A stretch of 64,000 bases of DNA, from positions 6,524,001 through 6,588,000 of the forward strand of contig JBBMOA010000001.1 in NCBI GenBank assembly GCA_037954235.1, given 5' to 3'. The first letter of the stretch is position 1. The number at the start of each line of letters is the position of its first letter. Shown in pieces: positions 21,224 through 30,270 of the stretch. Under the pieces are notes generated by a model. That model saw nothing but the letters and a program-made list of their open reading frames with translations, ran no database searches and was not told the DNA's origin. The translations under genes were made by a program, and so were the position numbers. This DNA comes from Aulostomus chinensis. Its lineage: Eukaryota; Chordata; Actinopteri; Syngnathiformes; Aulostomidae.

Positions 21224-21237
21224 CCAGTCCAGCCCTG
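21224..21237 (-). repeat. hAT-like terminal sequence, outer end
   Basis: Minus strand CAGGGCTGGACTGG followed by CCACCTGGCCGATGC and GGGCCGGCCC. It lies upstream of the minus-strand transposase fragment in the position expected for the element's 5' terminal repeat. Confidence 0.6.
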
Positions 21238-21430
21238 GGTTCACCCTTGATGGGTCACCAGTCCATCCCAGGACCAACACACACACACAGACAGACAACC
21301 ATTCACACTCACAGTCATTTAGAGTGTCCAGGTAACCACTACCCTCTTGATGTCTGGACCGTGGGAGGAAGCTGGAGTACCAGAGAGAACCACCACAGAG
21401 ACAGGGAGAACCTGCAGGAGGGGTGGAGGT
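21238..21430 (-). repeat. Teleost dispersed-repeat fragment
   Basis: It contains GGTCACCAGTCCATCCCAGG, an ACACACAC/ACAGACAG run, CATTCACACTCACAGTC, TTTAGAGTGTCC and CGTGGGAGGAAGCTGG, matching the element at 17200-17540 in the same orientation. It directly abuts the hAT terminus at 21237. Confidence 0.7.
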
Positions 21431-21842
21431 CGATGAGTCCTGGAGACGTTCAATAATGTCCACAACTTTGGCACCAAGAAGACAGCAGGTGATGGCACCT
21501 GGGAGTTCAACAGACCTGATGATTGAACCACCAATCACAAGGATTTCAGCCTCCATTGTAAACAGAGAGTTTAGATGAGAGAGAACCTGCTGTCAGCCTC
21601 ACCAGTCAGGGCAGTGGCAGAGGCAGCAGAGTCGAATGAAGCAGGATCACTTGGCAGGTCTCAGCTGGAGGTGATGACATCACTGGCCTCAGTCCTCACC
21701 AGTGCTCTGCCTAGCAACAGGGACGATGGAGAGAAACCAGTAGAAGCGCTCTGAGAGTTGGAGACAGCAGGAGAGAGACCACGACAGAGTCACCCATGGG
21801 AAACTGTTGGATCCACTCAGGACAAACTGGACAGACACAGAT

Positions 21843-22164
21843 CAAAGTCAGAATTGATGATGATGTCATCAGGAGGCTTTGATGGTGTCTTTATTTGTAC
21901 CTAGAATTCTGTCTTTGATGTCAGGAGGACATGAAAGAAACACAATTGAGGAAAGTAGAGGCGAACATTCAGCTTCATTAGAAACACTTGAACTGTTGAA
22001 CAGTAGAATTTGTTTGAAACAGTTTACAACACTGAGTGACAGGATTGAAGAGGGAAGGTTTTTGTGTTTTCAGTTTAATTCTAACTTAAAACTGGGCATG
22101 AACATTTTTAGTCGTTCATATTCTAACATACAGAGGAAGTCATGGCATTCCCTTTTTTTTAACC
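21843..22164 (-). repeat. Dispersed repeat, inverted partner of 25806-26106
   Basis: Over about 300 bp this segment is the reverse complement of 25806-26106 with small indels and substitutions. Shared phrases include TTCTGTCTTTGATGTCAGGA, CAGCTTCATTAGAAACACTT and GAGGAAGTCATGGCATTCCC. Frames inside it (for example 135 aa on the plus strand) are not conserved as proteins. Family unknown. Confidence 0.8.
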
Positions 22165-22371
22165 TGTCCTGTTCAGGAAATGGAAATGGAAATTTAGCTG
22201 CTATGTTGAATCAGAAAAACCTTTTGAAGTCTACTTTTGCTTCAGTCAGAAAGTGGACTGTTGTTAACTCTCACAATGGTTGGTGATTGTGGAGGAAGAC
22301 AAAATCCTTATGAACCTCTTTTTAACAGACACACATTTCTAAAGATGCAGGTTCATTTTATTTTGTTCTTT

Positions 22372-22443
22372 TAGCAGAGGATAGTTTCGATCCATCGACC
22401 TCTGGGTTCTGGGCCCAGCACGCTTCCTCTGCACCACTCTGCT
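22372..22443 (-). tRNA. Initiator-Met tRNA body with CAG anticodon
   Basis: The 72-nt minus-strand cloverleaf shows initiator hallmarks: A1-U72 pair (AGCAGAG/CTCTGCT), three G-C pairs in the anticodon stem (GGG/CCC), C33, and the ATCGAAA T loop with A54 and A60. The anticodon loop reads CCCAGAA, so the anticodon is CAG instead of CAT (a single T to G at position 36). Other differences from the usual vertebrate initiator are C to T in the D stem, C to A in the D loop and C to T in the T stem, all leaving pairs or wobbles. It is either a decayed copy or an initiator able to read CUG. No T run follows closely. Confidence 0.85.
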
Positions 22444-23040
22444 CTACCATTGATGGTGCCAGGAGGCCTAAAAACACAAAACACCAATTCAATCCAGGAC
22501 CTTGGAGCCTGAACTGAAACTCCATCACACGGTGGCTCTGCTGGGGCTCCCACAGGTGAGTGAGGCTGAGCTCCAGTCTGCTCTGAGGAGGCAGCAGACA
22601 TCTGCACCACTCAGAGGTTTGGTTGGTGGTTTTGAAAAAATCCCAACAAACTAAAATCCTGTTGAATCAGGAAGTTCTAGTTGAACTCTCATCCACGTCA
22701 CATGACCAAGAAAACCTCCTCTTTCATTCAGACCAGAACAGACAAACATAGAAACATTGTTTCAGCTTCTGATCAAACAATAACATGTTCTTGTTTGTTT
22801 GTCATGTTTTATGAATCAGACTGATGTTCTCTGGATGTTCTAGGAGGTGTGTCTGTTTCTGATGAAGCCTGTTTGGTCTGGGGGGGTTAAGATGGTGGGG
22901 CTGTTTCAGTTCTAGTGCTGAAGGCTTTCATTATGACAGTCAGACTCTCCTCTGTCCTTCATGGTCCCTCAAATGTGCAGTGTGGACCTCACACACTGAA
23001 TTTAGCCTGAAAACTCTTCATGAAAAGTAGGTGACTCAGA
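22444..23040. other. Anonymous DNA between tRNA genes
   Basis: No gene or repeat recognised apart from a short G run near 22879. Sequence composition is ordinary. Confidence 0.5.
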
Positions 23041-23114
23041 GTCTCTGTGGCGCAATCGGTCAGCGCGCTCGGCTGTTAATCGAGAGGCTGGTGGTTCGAG
23101 CCCACCCAGGGACG
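23041..23114 (+). tRNA. tRNA-Asn(GTT)
   Basis: Complete 74-nt cloverleaf: acceptor GTCTCTG/CAGGGAC with G discriminator, D arm GCGC/GCGC with AATCGGTCA loop, anticodon arm CTCGG-CTGTTAA-TCGAG with GTT, and T arm GGTGG-TTCGAGC-CCACC. A and B boxes look intact. It is probably functional, although no TTTT follows within the next 30 nt. Confidence 0.93.
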
Positions 23115-24180
23115 ATGAAGAGGCTCTACTGGTGCTTAGGAGTCGCTGCGTTAATGATCTGAATGTGGACGGACAGACTGACCCTCCACAGCAGACTCAT
23201 GTGACAGATCTCTTGATGAGACGCTTCAGTCTTCAATTTAGTCATCGTGTGTCATGCAGTGTTGAGGAGGCCTGCTGGCTGTGGGTAAAGTGGGGGCTCA
23301 GAGTTTGTGGAGTCGGCTCTGGAGTGAAGGGGGTCACTGTTTGGTTCTCAGATGCTCCAGCTCAGGTTAGCGAGGTGGTGGAGAAACCAGTGAGAGCTCT
23401 GCCAGCTGGAGCCTCTTGGGTCCCGGGAGGCTTCACTCCTGGAGGTGGAAATGTTGAGGAGTTTTAAAATCTGCTCCTCTTTCACGCTGACTTGTTTTCT
23501 AGGGTTCCCTCTTTTATTCTCCTGGAGATCAAGAGGATCCTGCCATGTTTGTCCAGGAGACCCACAGTACAACTGTCAGTGAATGGGGATGCAGGCAGAC
23601 TTTTAATGGGGGTCATTTGAAGTCCCAAGTCCAGTTGGAGCAGAGGGTGGAGTTTGATTCTCCAGGAGGTTTTTGTTGTTGTTTTTTCACCAGTTTCTTT
23701 TGATTTGGAGGAAATCATTCCAGGTGTTTGAAAGAAGGTGAGAGCAACTTTGGAAAATGTTCAACTGGTGTTTTTAAATGTCTTTGCACCAACAAATGGT
23801 GGACAGGACAGCTTTTGAGACATTTTAATGCCACCGTTCAACAGTGAATCTGCTGGTTTCCTGTTTTTAGGAGCTGATGGGAGCTGCACAGAGAAGCTCT
23901 TTGAGACAGGAACCATTCAGAGCTCCACCCTGCTTCTTCCAGCAGGATCCACAGATCCACCAACACACCAGCTGTCTGATGTGTGGAGGCTTTTGACCAG
24001 GATTCCTAGACAGCACAGCTGGACTCACTCAACAGCTAACTTGTTAGCACCGACTAGACAGGAGCGCTTCTATGGTTTTACTCAGTGGTTCAATGTTTTT
24101 AAGAGATGTCCCATTCAGCCTGTGGGTTTGAGTGATCACTCTTCAGTCTCCTGTTCTGTTTTATTAAAATATTCATTTAA
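23115..24180. other. Anonymous DNA, no gene recognised
   Basis: Frames up to 120 aa (for example 23828-24190) show no domain I know and are not supported by splice or start context. No repeat recognised. Confidence 0.5.
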
Positions 24181-24186
24181 AAGCTC

Positions 24187-24357
24187 CTGAGAGAGAGAGA
24201 GAGAGAGGGGGGAGACAGAGAGAGAGAGGGAGAGGGGGGGTAGACAGAGAGAGGGGGAGAGAGGGGGGAGACAGAGGGAGAGAGAGGGGGAGAGAGGGGG
24301 GAGACAGAGGGAGAGAGGGGGGGAGACAGAGGGAGAGAGGGGGGAGGGAGAGAGAGG
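24187..24357 (+). repeat. Homopurine GA/GGGGAGA tract, about 170 bp
   Basis: Almost uninterrupted purine run built from GAGAGA and GGGGGAGACAGA motifs. Long homopurine mirror-like tracts can form triplex (H-DNA) or G-quadruplex structures. It is a simple repeat; the proline/serine frame on the other strand is an artefact. Confidence 0.9.
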
Positions 24358-25190
24358 ATCAAACTGATCTCAAACTTGACTTCAAAATTCTCAGATTATA
24401 ATCATTTGTACTCCTTGATAGATTCATCACTGCAGTGTCATAGAGGGTCCATTACTATTGCAGTATATTAAAGAATATAAGAACGAGGTTACCATTCATG
24501 TAAATATAATATTTCATGTATTGCAGTATATTTTCAAAGATATAACACTTTAATTTTTTTAATAAGAGACTTTAATGTGAGACTTTAATGTCTGTCTTTG
24601 ATCTCTAACTCTGACTCTGATGTCATTGGTGGTGACTGAACTCTACCCCCTGACAGACTGGGAAGGCTCCTATTGGTGATGTCATCATAAATACATGAAG
24701 GTCTTTTTTCAATGGTATAACATAAAAGCTCATCTTAGTAAAACAATCAAGTTACTAAATTCTTGAAAAAATGACTGTCACTGACTTAAATAAATCAAAT
24801 CTACTTCAAAGTTCCTTCTGTTGTCATAAGTCAGCCATTTTAAGTGTACTTGTAGTTCCAGAACATTCCAAGAGGAGATGATATGAATCATTTTGTTAGA
24901 TGAACTCAGTTCCTCTGCTTTGATGTTGGTGGACCGAGGGGAGTTTGCCTGAACCTGCTTGGACCTGCTGGCTCCTGCTCAGTCCCTCACTCAGCCTCAC
25001 TCAGCCTCAGCAGCACCGCTCCACTGAGGACTGATTCAGGTTCCTAGCAACCAAATAGGAGGAGAGCTGAACCTTCTTGCTGGGAGGCCACAGTGCTGAC
25101 CACTGCACCATTGTGTCCCCTGAAAATGACACCATGTTGTTGGGATTTTCTGTAAAAGCAAGCACACATGAACACAGCAGCTTCTTCACA
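24358..25190. other. Anonymous DNA with a short dispersed-repeat end
   Basis: Mostly AT-rich anonymous DNA. At 25070-25125, CCTTCTTGCTGGGAGGCCAC and CTGACCACTGCACCATTG match the end of the fish repeat at 17200-17540. Nothing else recognised. Confidence 0.55.
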
Positions 25191-25263
25191 GGGCTGGTGG
25201 TGCAATGGATAACGCGTCTGACTACGGATCAGAAGATTCTAGGTTCAACTCCTGGCCAGCTCG
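25191..25263 (+). tRNA. tRNA-Arg(ACG)
   Basis: Complete 73-nt cloverleaf: acceptor GGGCTGG/CCAGCTC (one G-U), D arm GTGC/GCGT with AATGGATAAC loop, anticodon arm TCTGA-CTACGGA-TCAGA with ACG (read as inosine after editing), and T arm CTAGG-TTCAACT-CCTGG with one G-U pair. B box GGTTCAACTCC is acceptable. A few differences from the usual vertebrate gene, all compatible with folding. Confidence 0.9.
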
Positions 25264-25805
25264 CTTTGAACTTTATACTGAGAAGATGAAGTGAGAACCA
25301 CTGATCAAAGTCACTGAAGTCCTCCCAGGTTTCCTCCTTGTCTGCTGGAAACATGAACACATGAATGATCCTGCTACCTCTCATGTTAAGCTGCACTTGA
25401 CAGTGACAGCAGGAGAACAAAAATCCCAGTGTGTCATCAACATTTGCTGTCAATCAATGATAGAAGCTGTTGAGTTTCTGGATCAGAACAAGGAGAAAGG
25501 AGCCCCAATGAAAGAGAGATGGTTCTTGATTCTGATTTTGTTCTTCACTCCTACACCAGAGAGTGAAAGTGTGGGCTGGCTGGGAGCAACTGCCTGCTTC
25601 AGAGTGGGAGGAGCCTCAGGACTTTCCAGTGAGAGCTGCAAACTTCCACCAGCGCCCAGTGCCAGCAGGTCTTCATGATGGAGCTGAGAAGAACACAACA
25701 ACACCAGAGCACTGGAGAGGAGCACAACACTTCTTTGCTTCCTGGCCTCTCTCATGTCTGTCTGTCCATCTGGAGCTGGGGGGAGGAGCTTCACATGTTT
25801 TTCTT
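25264..25805. other. Anonymous DNA after tRNA-Arg
   Basis: Frames on both strands reach 105 to 124 aa but match nothing I know, and most run into the dispersed repeat that follows. No gene supported. Confidence 0.5.
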
Positions 25806-26106
25806 TTTTTAAAAAGGGAATGACATGACTTCCTCTGTATGTTAGAATATGAACCACTAAAAATGTTCATCTCCAGTTTAAAGTTAGAATTAAATTTAAA
25901 GTAGAAAAATCTTCCCTCTTCAATCCTGTCACTCAGTGTTGTAAACTGTTTCTAACAAATTCTACTGTTCAACAGTTCAAGTGTTTCTAATGAAGCTGAA
26001 TGTTCTCCTCCACTTTCCTCAATTGGGTTTCTTTCATGTCCTCCTGACATCAAAGACAGAATTCTAGCTACTGTCAAAGCCCTGATGACATCATCAGGAA
26101 TTCTGA
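25806..26106 (+). repeat. Dispersed repeat, inverted partner of 21843-22164
   Basis: Reverse complement of 21843-22164 with small differences. Its right part (TTTCATGTCCTCCTGACATC to CATCATCAGGAATTCTGAC) also matches 17548-17656 directly. Followed at 26103 by a dispersed-repeat tail identical in content to 17752-17814. Confidence 0.8.
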
Positions 26107-26205
26107 CCTGTCCAGGGTGAACCCTGCCTCTTGAACAATGTCACCTGGGATCGCCCCCCCCCCCCATGACCCTTAAAGGATAAGAACAGAAAGTGGATGG
26201 AGGGA
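26103..26205 (+). repeat. Dispersed-repeat tail with C run and GGAT-type end
   Basis: GACCTGTCCAGGGTGAACCC ... GGGATCGCCCCC, then CATGACCCTTAAAGGATAAG and GTGGATGGAGGGATGGAC. This is the tail of the teleost repeat, ending in an imperfect GGAT repeat as retroposed elements often do. Confidence 0.7.
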
Positions 26206-27004
26206 TGGACTCAACACTGAAATCAGCTGATCTGATCCACATTCTAATGTTTCCTGTCCCTCTTTAGGAGTCAATGAGAATAGTAGTGTATATAATAATG
26301 TATATCCAACCTTGTAGTATCTTTCCAAAGCTTTTAGTATTTCTTCTTGTTTCTACTTGTAGTTTTAGTGTCTGGATCTTTTCTTTTGATGTCCTGCTGT
26401 CTGCTCTTTGCTTTTGGAGCTTCCTTCAACAACAACCAGGCCTCCTGGGTACTGTAGGAAACATGGTCAAGTTCTTCTGACTTCTCCAGGAACGTCCTGC
26501 TCACATTGGTCTGTCTTCATTTTGACTCCTCCCACTGCCACAATGACCAGCCTTTATACTCTTGGTGACTGGGGCCCTGGTTGCTGCAGGCCTCAACACC
26601 AGCCTGTGGTTGTGAGCAGGGCAGAACAGAACTGACAGTATCTCCCATGCAGGACCTGGGTCAGCACCTGGTGCCAGCTGGGGCACCGCTTTAACCTGGA
26701 CCCCTAGAAGATCTTCTCCAGGAACTGGTCTTTTTCAATCGAAACAGCATGAAACTACAAGTAAAGAATTAAAATTATTTAATTCACAATGAAGCCTCTG
26801 TCATAAAACAAAGGAACAACTGACTACCTCACCATGACTTCACCCTGATCACCAGGAGGTAACCTGGTAGTCAGAGCAGCGATGCTCAGGTCTGTGGACT
26901 CAAAGGAGGGTTCTTCTTTTGGTCACAGGTTTGAAGACCTCAGCGGAAGAGAGAGGAGAGGCTGTGAGAGACCTGCCACACCTCTCCAGTGACCTGGGAC
27001 ATGA
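26206..27004. other. Anonymous DNA, no gene recognised
   Basis: No repeat family or coding domain recognised. Frames up to 75 aa are unsupported. Confidence 0.5.
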
Positions 27005-27086
27005 TGGCAGTGGTGGGATTTGAACCCACGCCTCCTCAGAGACTGGAACCTTAATCCAGCGCCTTAGACCGCTCGGCCACACTACC
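27005..27086 (-). tRNA. tRNA-Leu(AAG)
   Basis: Complete 82-nt type II tRNA on the minus strand: acceptor GGTAGTG/CACTGCC with A discriminator, D arm with GAGCGGTCTAAGGC, anticodon arm CTGGA-TTAAGGT-TCCAG with AAG, a long variable arm (CTCTGAGGAG), and T arm GTGGG-TTCAAAT-CCCAC. All arms pair. Probably functional. Confidence 0.93.
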
Positions 27087-27289
27087 TCACTGTGCTGCTC
27101 TCTGAGTTGGTCTGCTAAAGGCATGTTGAAGAGGAAGTAACAATGATATCAAACTTATTCTGAAGGGGGACCCCTTCCCTCCACGGTCACAGGAAGTGAC
27201 AACAGCGCCGCTAGAAGCAGGAAAGAAATGGTAAAAGGACTCAGTTTGTACAGAGCCTTTCTACCTCAGCAGCACTCAAGGAGCTGAAC

Positions 27290-27475
27290 AATGTCCTCTC
27301 ATTCACACACACTCACACACTGATGCTGAAGGCTGCCATGCAAGGAGCCAACCTACTCATCAGAAGTATTTAGGGGTTCAGTCTCTTACTCAAGGACACT
27401 TTGACATGGTCACTGGAGAAAGTGAGGATCAAACCAGCCACCCTTTGGTTGCCAGACGGCCACGCTACTCCTGAG
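27290..27475. repeat. Ubiquitous fish repeat fragment
   Basis: The phrases ATTCACACACACTCACACAC, GGCTGCCATGCAAGGAGCC, CTCAAGGACACTTTGACATG, GAGGATCAAACCAGCCACCC and GGTTGCCAGACGGCCACGCT occur in this order in a widespread teleost repeat. Family name not certain. Confidence 0.6.
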
Positions 27476-27958
27476 TCATGTGACCTGGATAAGATGGTGA
27501 ACTACAGCTGATCGCCATGCTAGCAAACCTCTTTTGTTTGGTTTGGTTGTTGTTTAGTGACTGTGGATGAATACACAGGAGAAGTTGAGCATAAATTTGT
27601 GTTCCCTGTTCACTTGAATATATGCAGGAGTGTGAGGTGGAAATAATACTTGGAGGAGAATGAGAGTTCAGTCTCAGCGCTATGACCTGTGCTGACACTA
27701 AAACATGTCAGCCCACAGAACAAAGATGGCAGTCCTCTGGGAGAGCAGGTACACCACACATACATGAAGAAACCCTACAGGAAACAAATATGTTGCCAGA
27801 GACTTTTACTCTGTTTTTGTTGTTTACCCAAGTAAAGGATTGGAGGGAGACTGATGGTCGCTGTTTGGGTTTTTGGAAAACAAGGAGGCTGTGGGTTCAA
27901 GCTGGATTCTCAGAGACTATTTCCCCAACCTCTACATTGGTATCTACGCTGTCATCCA
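27476..27958. other. Anonymous DNA, no gene recognised
   Basis: The frame 27682-27993 (103 aa) has no recognisable domain. Nothing else visible. Confidence 0.45.
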
Positions 27959-28026
27959 GTCACGTGACTGAAGTCATCCAGTCACGTGACTGAAGTCATC
28001 CAGTCACGTGACTGAAGTCATCCATT
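27951..28026 (+). promoter_or_regulatory. Three tandem GTCACGTGAC palindromes, 22-bp period
   Basis: GTCACGTGAC occurs at 27959-27968, 27981-27990 and 28003-28012, inside a perfect 22-bp repeat (unit GTCATCCA + GTCACGTGAC + TGAA), followed by a degenerate fourth unit (CCATTCATGTCAG). The ten-base palindrome is the E-box form bound by bHLH-zip factors such as USF, MITF and TFEB (it equals the CLEAR consensus). It may be only a minisatellite; no adjacent gene is recognised. Confidence 0.7.
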
Positions 28027-29129
28027 CATGTCAGTGATGTCACTTGGCAGGACTGTCATTGCCGTCTCATTCTAGAAAAGAATCCAGACTCCACCTGTGG
28101 CTCCATGATAACTGATGGACCTCTGGTTGGAGGCTGGACGATGATGTTTGGACTGGAAGGAAAACTCCTTGTCCAAATTCCATGGTGTTCAAGTTTAAAG
28201 TCCCACAATAAGAAGTAGCTGAATCTGACAGGTGGAGGTTTGGAACTACAAGATGGTGATGTTTTCTTGACTTGATGCTCTGACTGTCAGGGTGGATGAC
28301 AGCTTCTTCTGCTGCTGCATCTGAGTGGCTATGATTGGAGCTTTTACCTCCCAAGGTTGTCTGGTTCCAGGGGACATTTTAGAATTCCAGTCCCCAACCT
28401 GGGCTGTTCTGAAACTCTTCTCCTGAATCACTCCTGAGCTGCAGCAAGAACAAATACCAGTGCCAACCAGATCAACTTCATGGCTGCTAACAGCCTCAGA
28501 CACTTGACTTCCATCAATCTGGAGCCAAGAAGGCCCTCACCTGTGGTTCTCCTCCAGGAGGGTCCAGGTTCTGCCATTGGGGCTCCTGGTGCCACTGCCA
28601 GAGAGCCTCAGCTGCACACTGCAACATTTCAACAGGAGATTGACATTCCTTCAAATGTCCTGACATCTGATTCCAATGGTTCTGTTCCATATTTATATTT
28701 TAAATCAATCACACAATGAAAGCTGCCTCAGCTGCTTTAAGAGAGAGAACAAGCTAAGAGATCTGAAACCAGTAAAATATGCTTTTCTGTGTGCAAACTA
28801 GTGAGGGGCATGGAAGGATATTTTACCACCAATACAGAACCCAGACTTTAGTCATGTGATGAGATGGAGTCTCTGATTATGAAGTTAATGGACAAAATGT
28901 GAATTGAAAGAAAACACATTCCTTCAGTAGACTTTGATCCAACATTGAAGTTAGAGTTTGGTGGCTGCTCCATGTTGGAGGAAACCAGGCGATGTTGGGA
29001 CGTCACAGGGAAGCTCCTTTGCCTCCTCTGCTGCCAGTTCAACCACTCACTCCCATCAGTGGAGAGCAGCTTCAACTGGGTTTGGAGTTTACCACTGTGG
29101 ATGCATAGGAATGTGGAGAAAATGTCCTT
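28027..29129. other. Anonymous DNA, no gene recognised
   Basis: Frames on both strands up to 108 aa, no domain recognised, no repeat family recognised. Confidence 0.45.
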
Positions 29130-29212
29130 TGTCAGAAGTGGGATTCGAACCCACGCCTCCAGGAGAGGCTGCAACCTGAACGCAGCGCCTTAGACCGCTC
29201 GGCCATCCTGAC
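29130..29212 (-). tRNA. tRNA-Leu(CAG)
   Basis: Complete 83-nt type II tRNA on the minus strand: acceptor GTCAGGA/TTCTGAC with A discriminator (a wobble or mismatch only at the inner pair), GAGCGGTCTAAGGC in the D region, anticodon arm CTGCG-TTCAGGT-TGCAG with CAG, variable arm CTCTCCTGGAG, and T arm GTGGG-TTCGAAT-CCCAC. Probably functional. Confidence 0.92.
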
Positions 29213-29410
29213 AGAAACTGACAGTTGCAGACTGAATTAATTCACTGACAAAGTAGAATTTTTTAAATTGTTAACATTAAACACACAGTCTGAGTTCATG
29301 GCAGGAAGAAATGATTTTCATTTTTCTAAAGGACAAGAAATGAACCAGAACATTAGAACCACATTGCATCTCTTGATCAGTTTGTTACATGGGACACCTT
29401 ACAGACAGGA
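29213..29410. other. Anonymous spacer
   Basis: AT-rich, no feature recognised. Confidence 0.5.
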
Positions 29411-29475
29411 AGGTCCCACCAAGACTTGAACTGGGATCACTGGATCCAGAGTTCTCACCCTTCCATCATGGAACC
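29411..29475 (-). pseudogene. tRNA-Gln relic lacking the anticodon loop
   Basis: The minus strand begins GGTTCCATGATGG and ends GGTGGGACCT, with a T arm CCAGTTCAAGTCTTGG and variable region GTGATC, all like tRNA-Gln. The anticodon arm reads CTCTGGATCCAGTG: against CTCTGGAC-(anticodon)-ATCCAGCG a clean 7-nt block, the loop with the anticodon, is missing. Length 65 nt instead of 72. It cannot act as a tRNA. Confidence 0.8.
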
Positions 29476-30198
29476 AAACACAAGGAGGTGGTTCCTCAAA
29501 ATACCACTTGACATCACCTGCAATCAACCTGTTGATATTTGGAGGTTCATCTTGCTCTTGTTCCAGACTACATTGGCAAAAGGATCATGAACCACAAGGA
29601 AATCATGGAACTCCAGATTGATTCAGGACTTTCTAACTCCATCGTATGACCTGGGAGCAAAGACTGGCCAGGCCTTCCTTAATTTATCAGTTAATTACTG
29701 CTTCAACAAACATGCCACTTAATTAAGTTACCAGAATTTCTCTCATTGAAAAACACACCAGCCTGATTTCTTGACATGACATGAAAAATTCTCCAAGAAC
29801 CCACAGTTGGGTGGAAAGATACCAGGTTAACCAGGAGGAGTCCTGTTCCTGAACCATGGATGGAACAAAGTCCACTGGAAAACTCAGCAGTTCCTGAGTG
29901 CCAGATCCATCCAGGAGCTTGGGTCTCCACTTGACTGTGGTGATCCATGAGATCAAGGAGGACAGAGGAAAGAAGGATCCTGTTGGAGATCTCCTCCCTT
30001 CTTCCTCCACTTCACTACTACTTGGATGTCAGGAATATGAGGTACTTTACTCAAATGACGTATTAGGAGTTTCCTGTTTGACAAGAAGGAAGTCAGAGGT
30101 TCATCCCTCACTTGTTGGTGGTGCCCTCAACCTGCTGAGAGCATCACTTAGTTCTCTACAGAGAAACATGGCAGCTCTGCTGAAGGCTGCAGGAAACC
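29476..30198. other. Anonymous DNA between two tRNA-Gln relics
   Basis: No domain or repeat recognised. The frame 29898-30320 runs into the second relic and is not supported. Confidence 0.45.
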
Positions 30199-30270
30199 TG
30201 CTGGAACTGAGACTTGGACTCAGGTCACTGGATTCAAAGTCCAGGGTGCCAACAGGTCCACCAGGGCATC
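30199..30270 (-). pseudogene. tRNA-Gln(TTG)-like relic
   Basis: The minus strand contains GGCACCCTGGACTTTGAATC + CAGTGACC, matching the anticodon arm of tRNA-Gln with TTG, and a paired T arm CTGAG-TCCAAGT-CTCAG. The 5' acceptor and D arm are not recognisable (no pairing partner for TTCCAGC) and the B box is altered (TCC for TTC). A decayed copy; the 5' boundary is approximate. Confidence 0.6.

Noticed and set aside
27880..27915. B-box-like GTGGGTTCAAGCTGG as an additional tRNA
   Set aside because: No matching D arm, anticodon arm or acceptor stem upstream.
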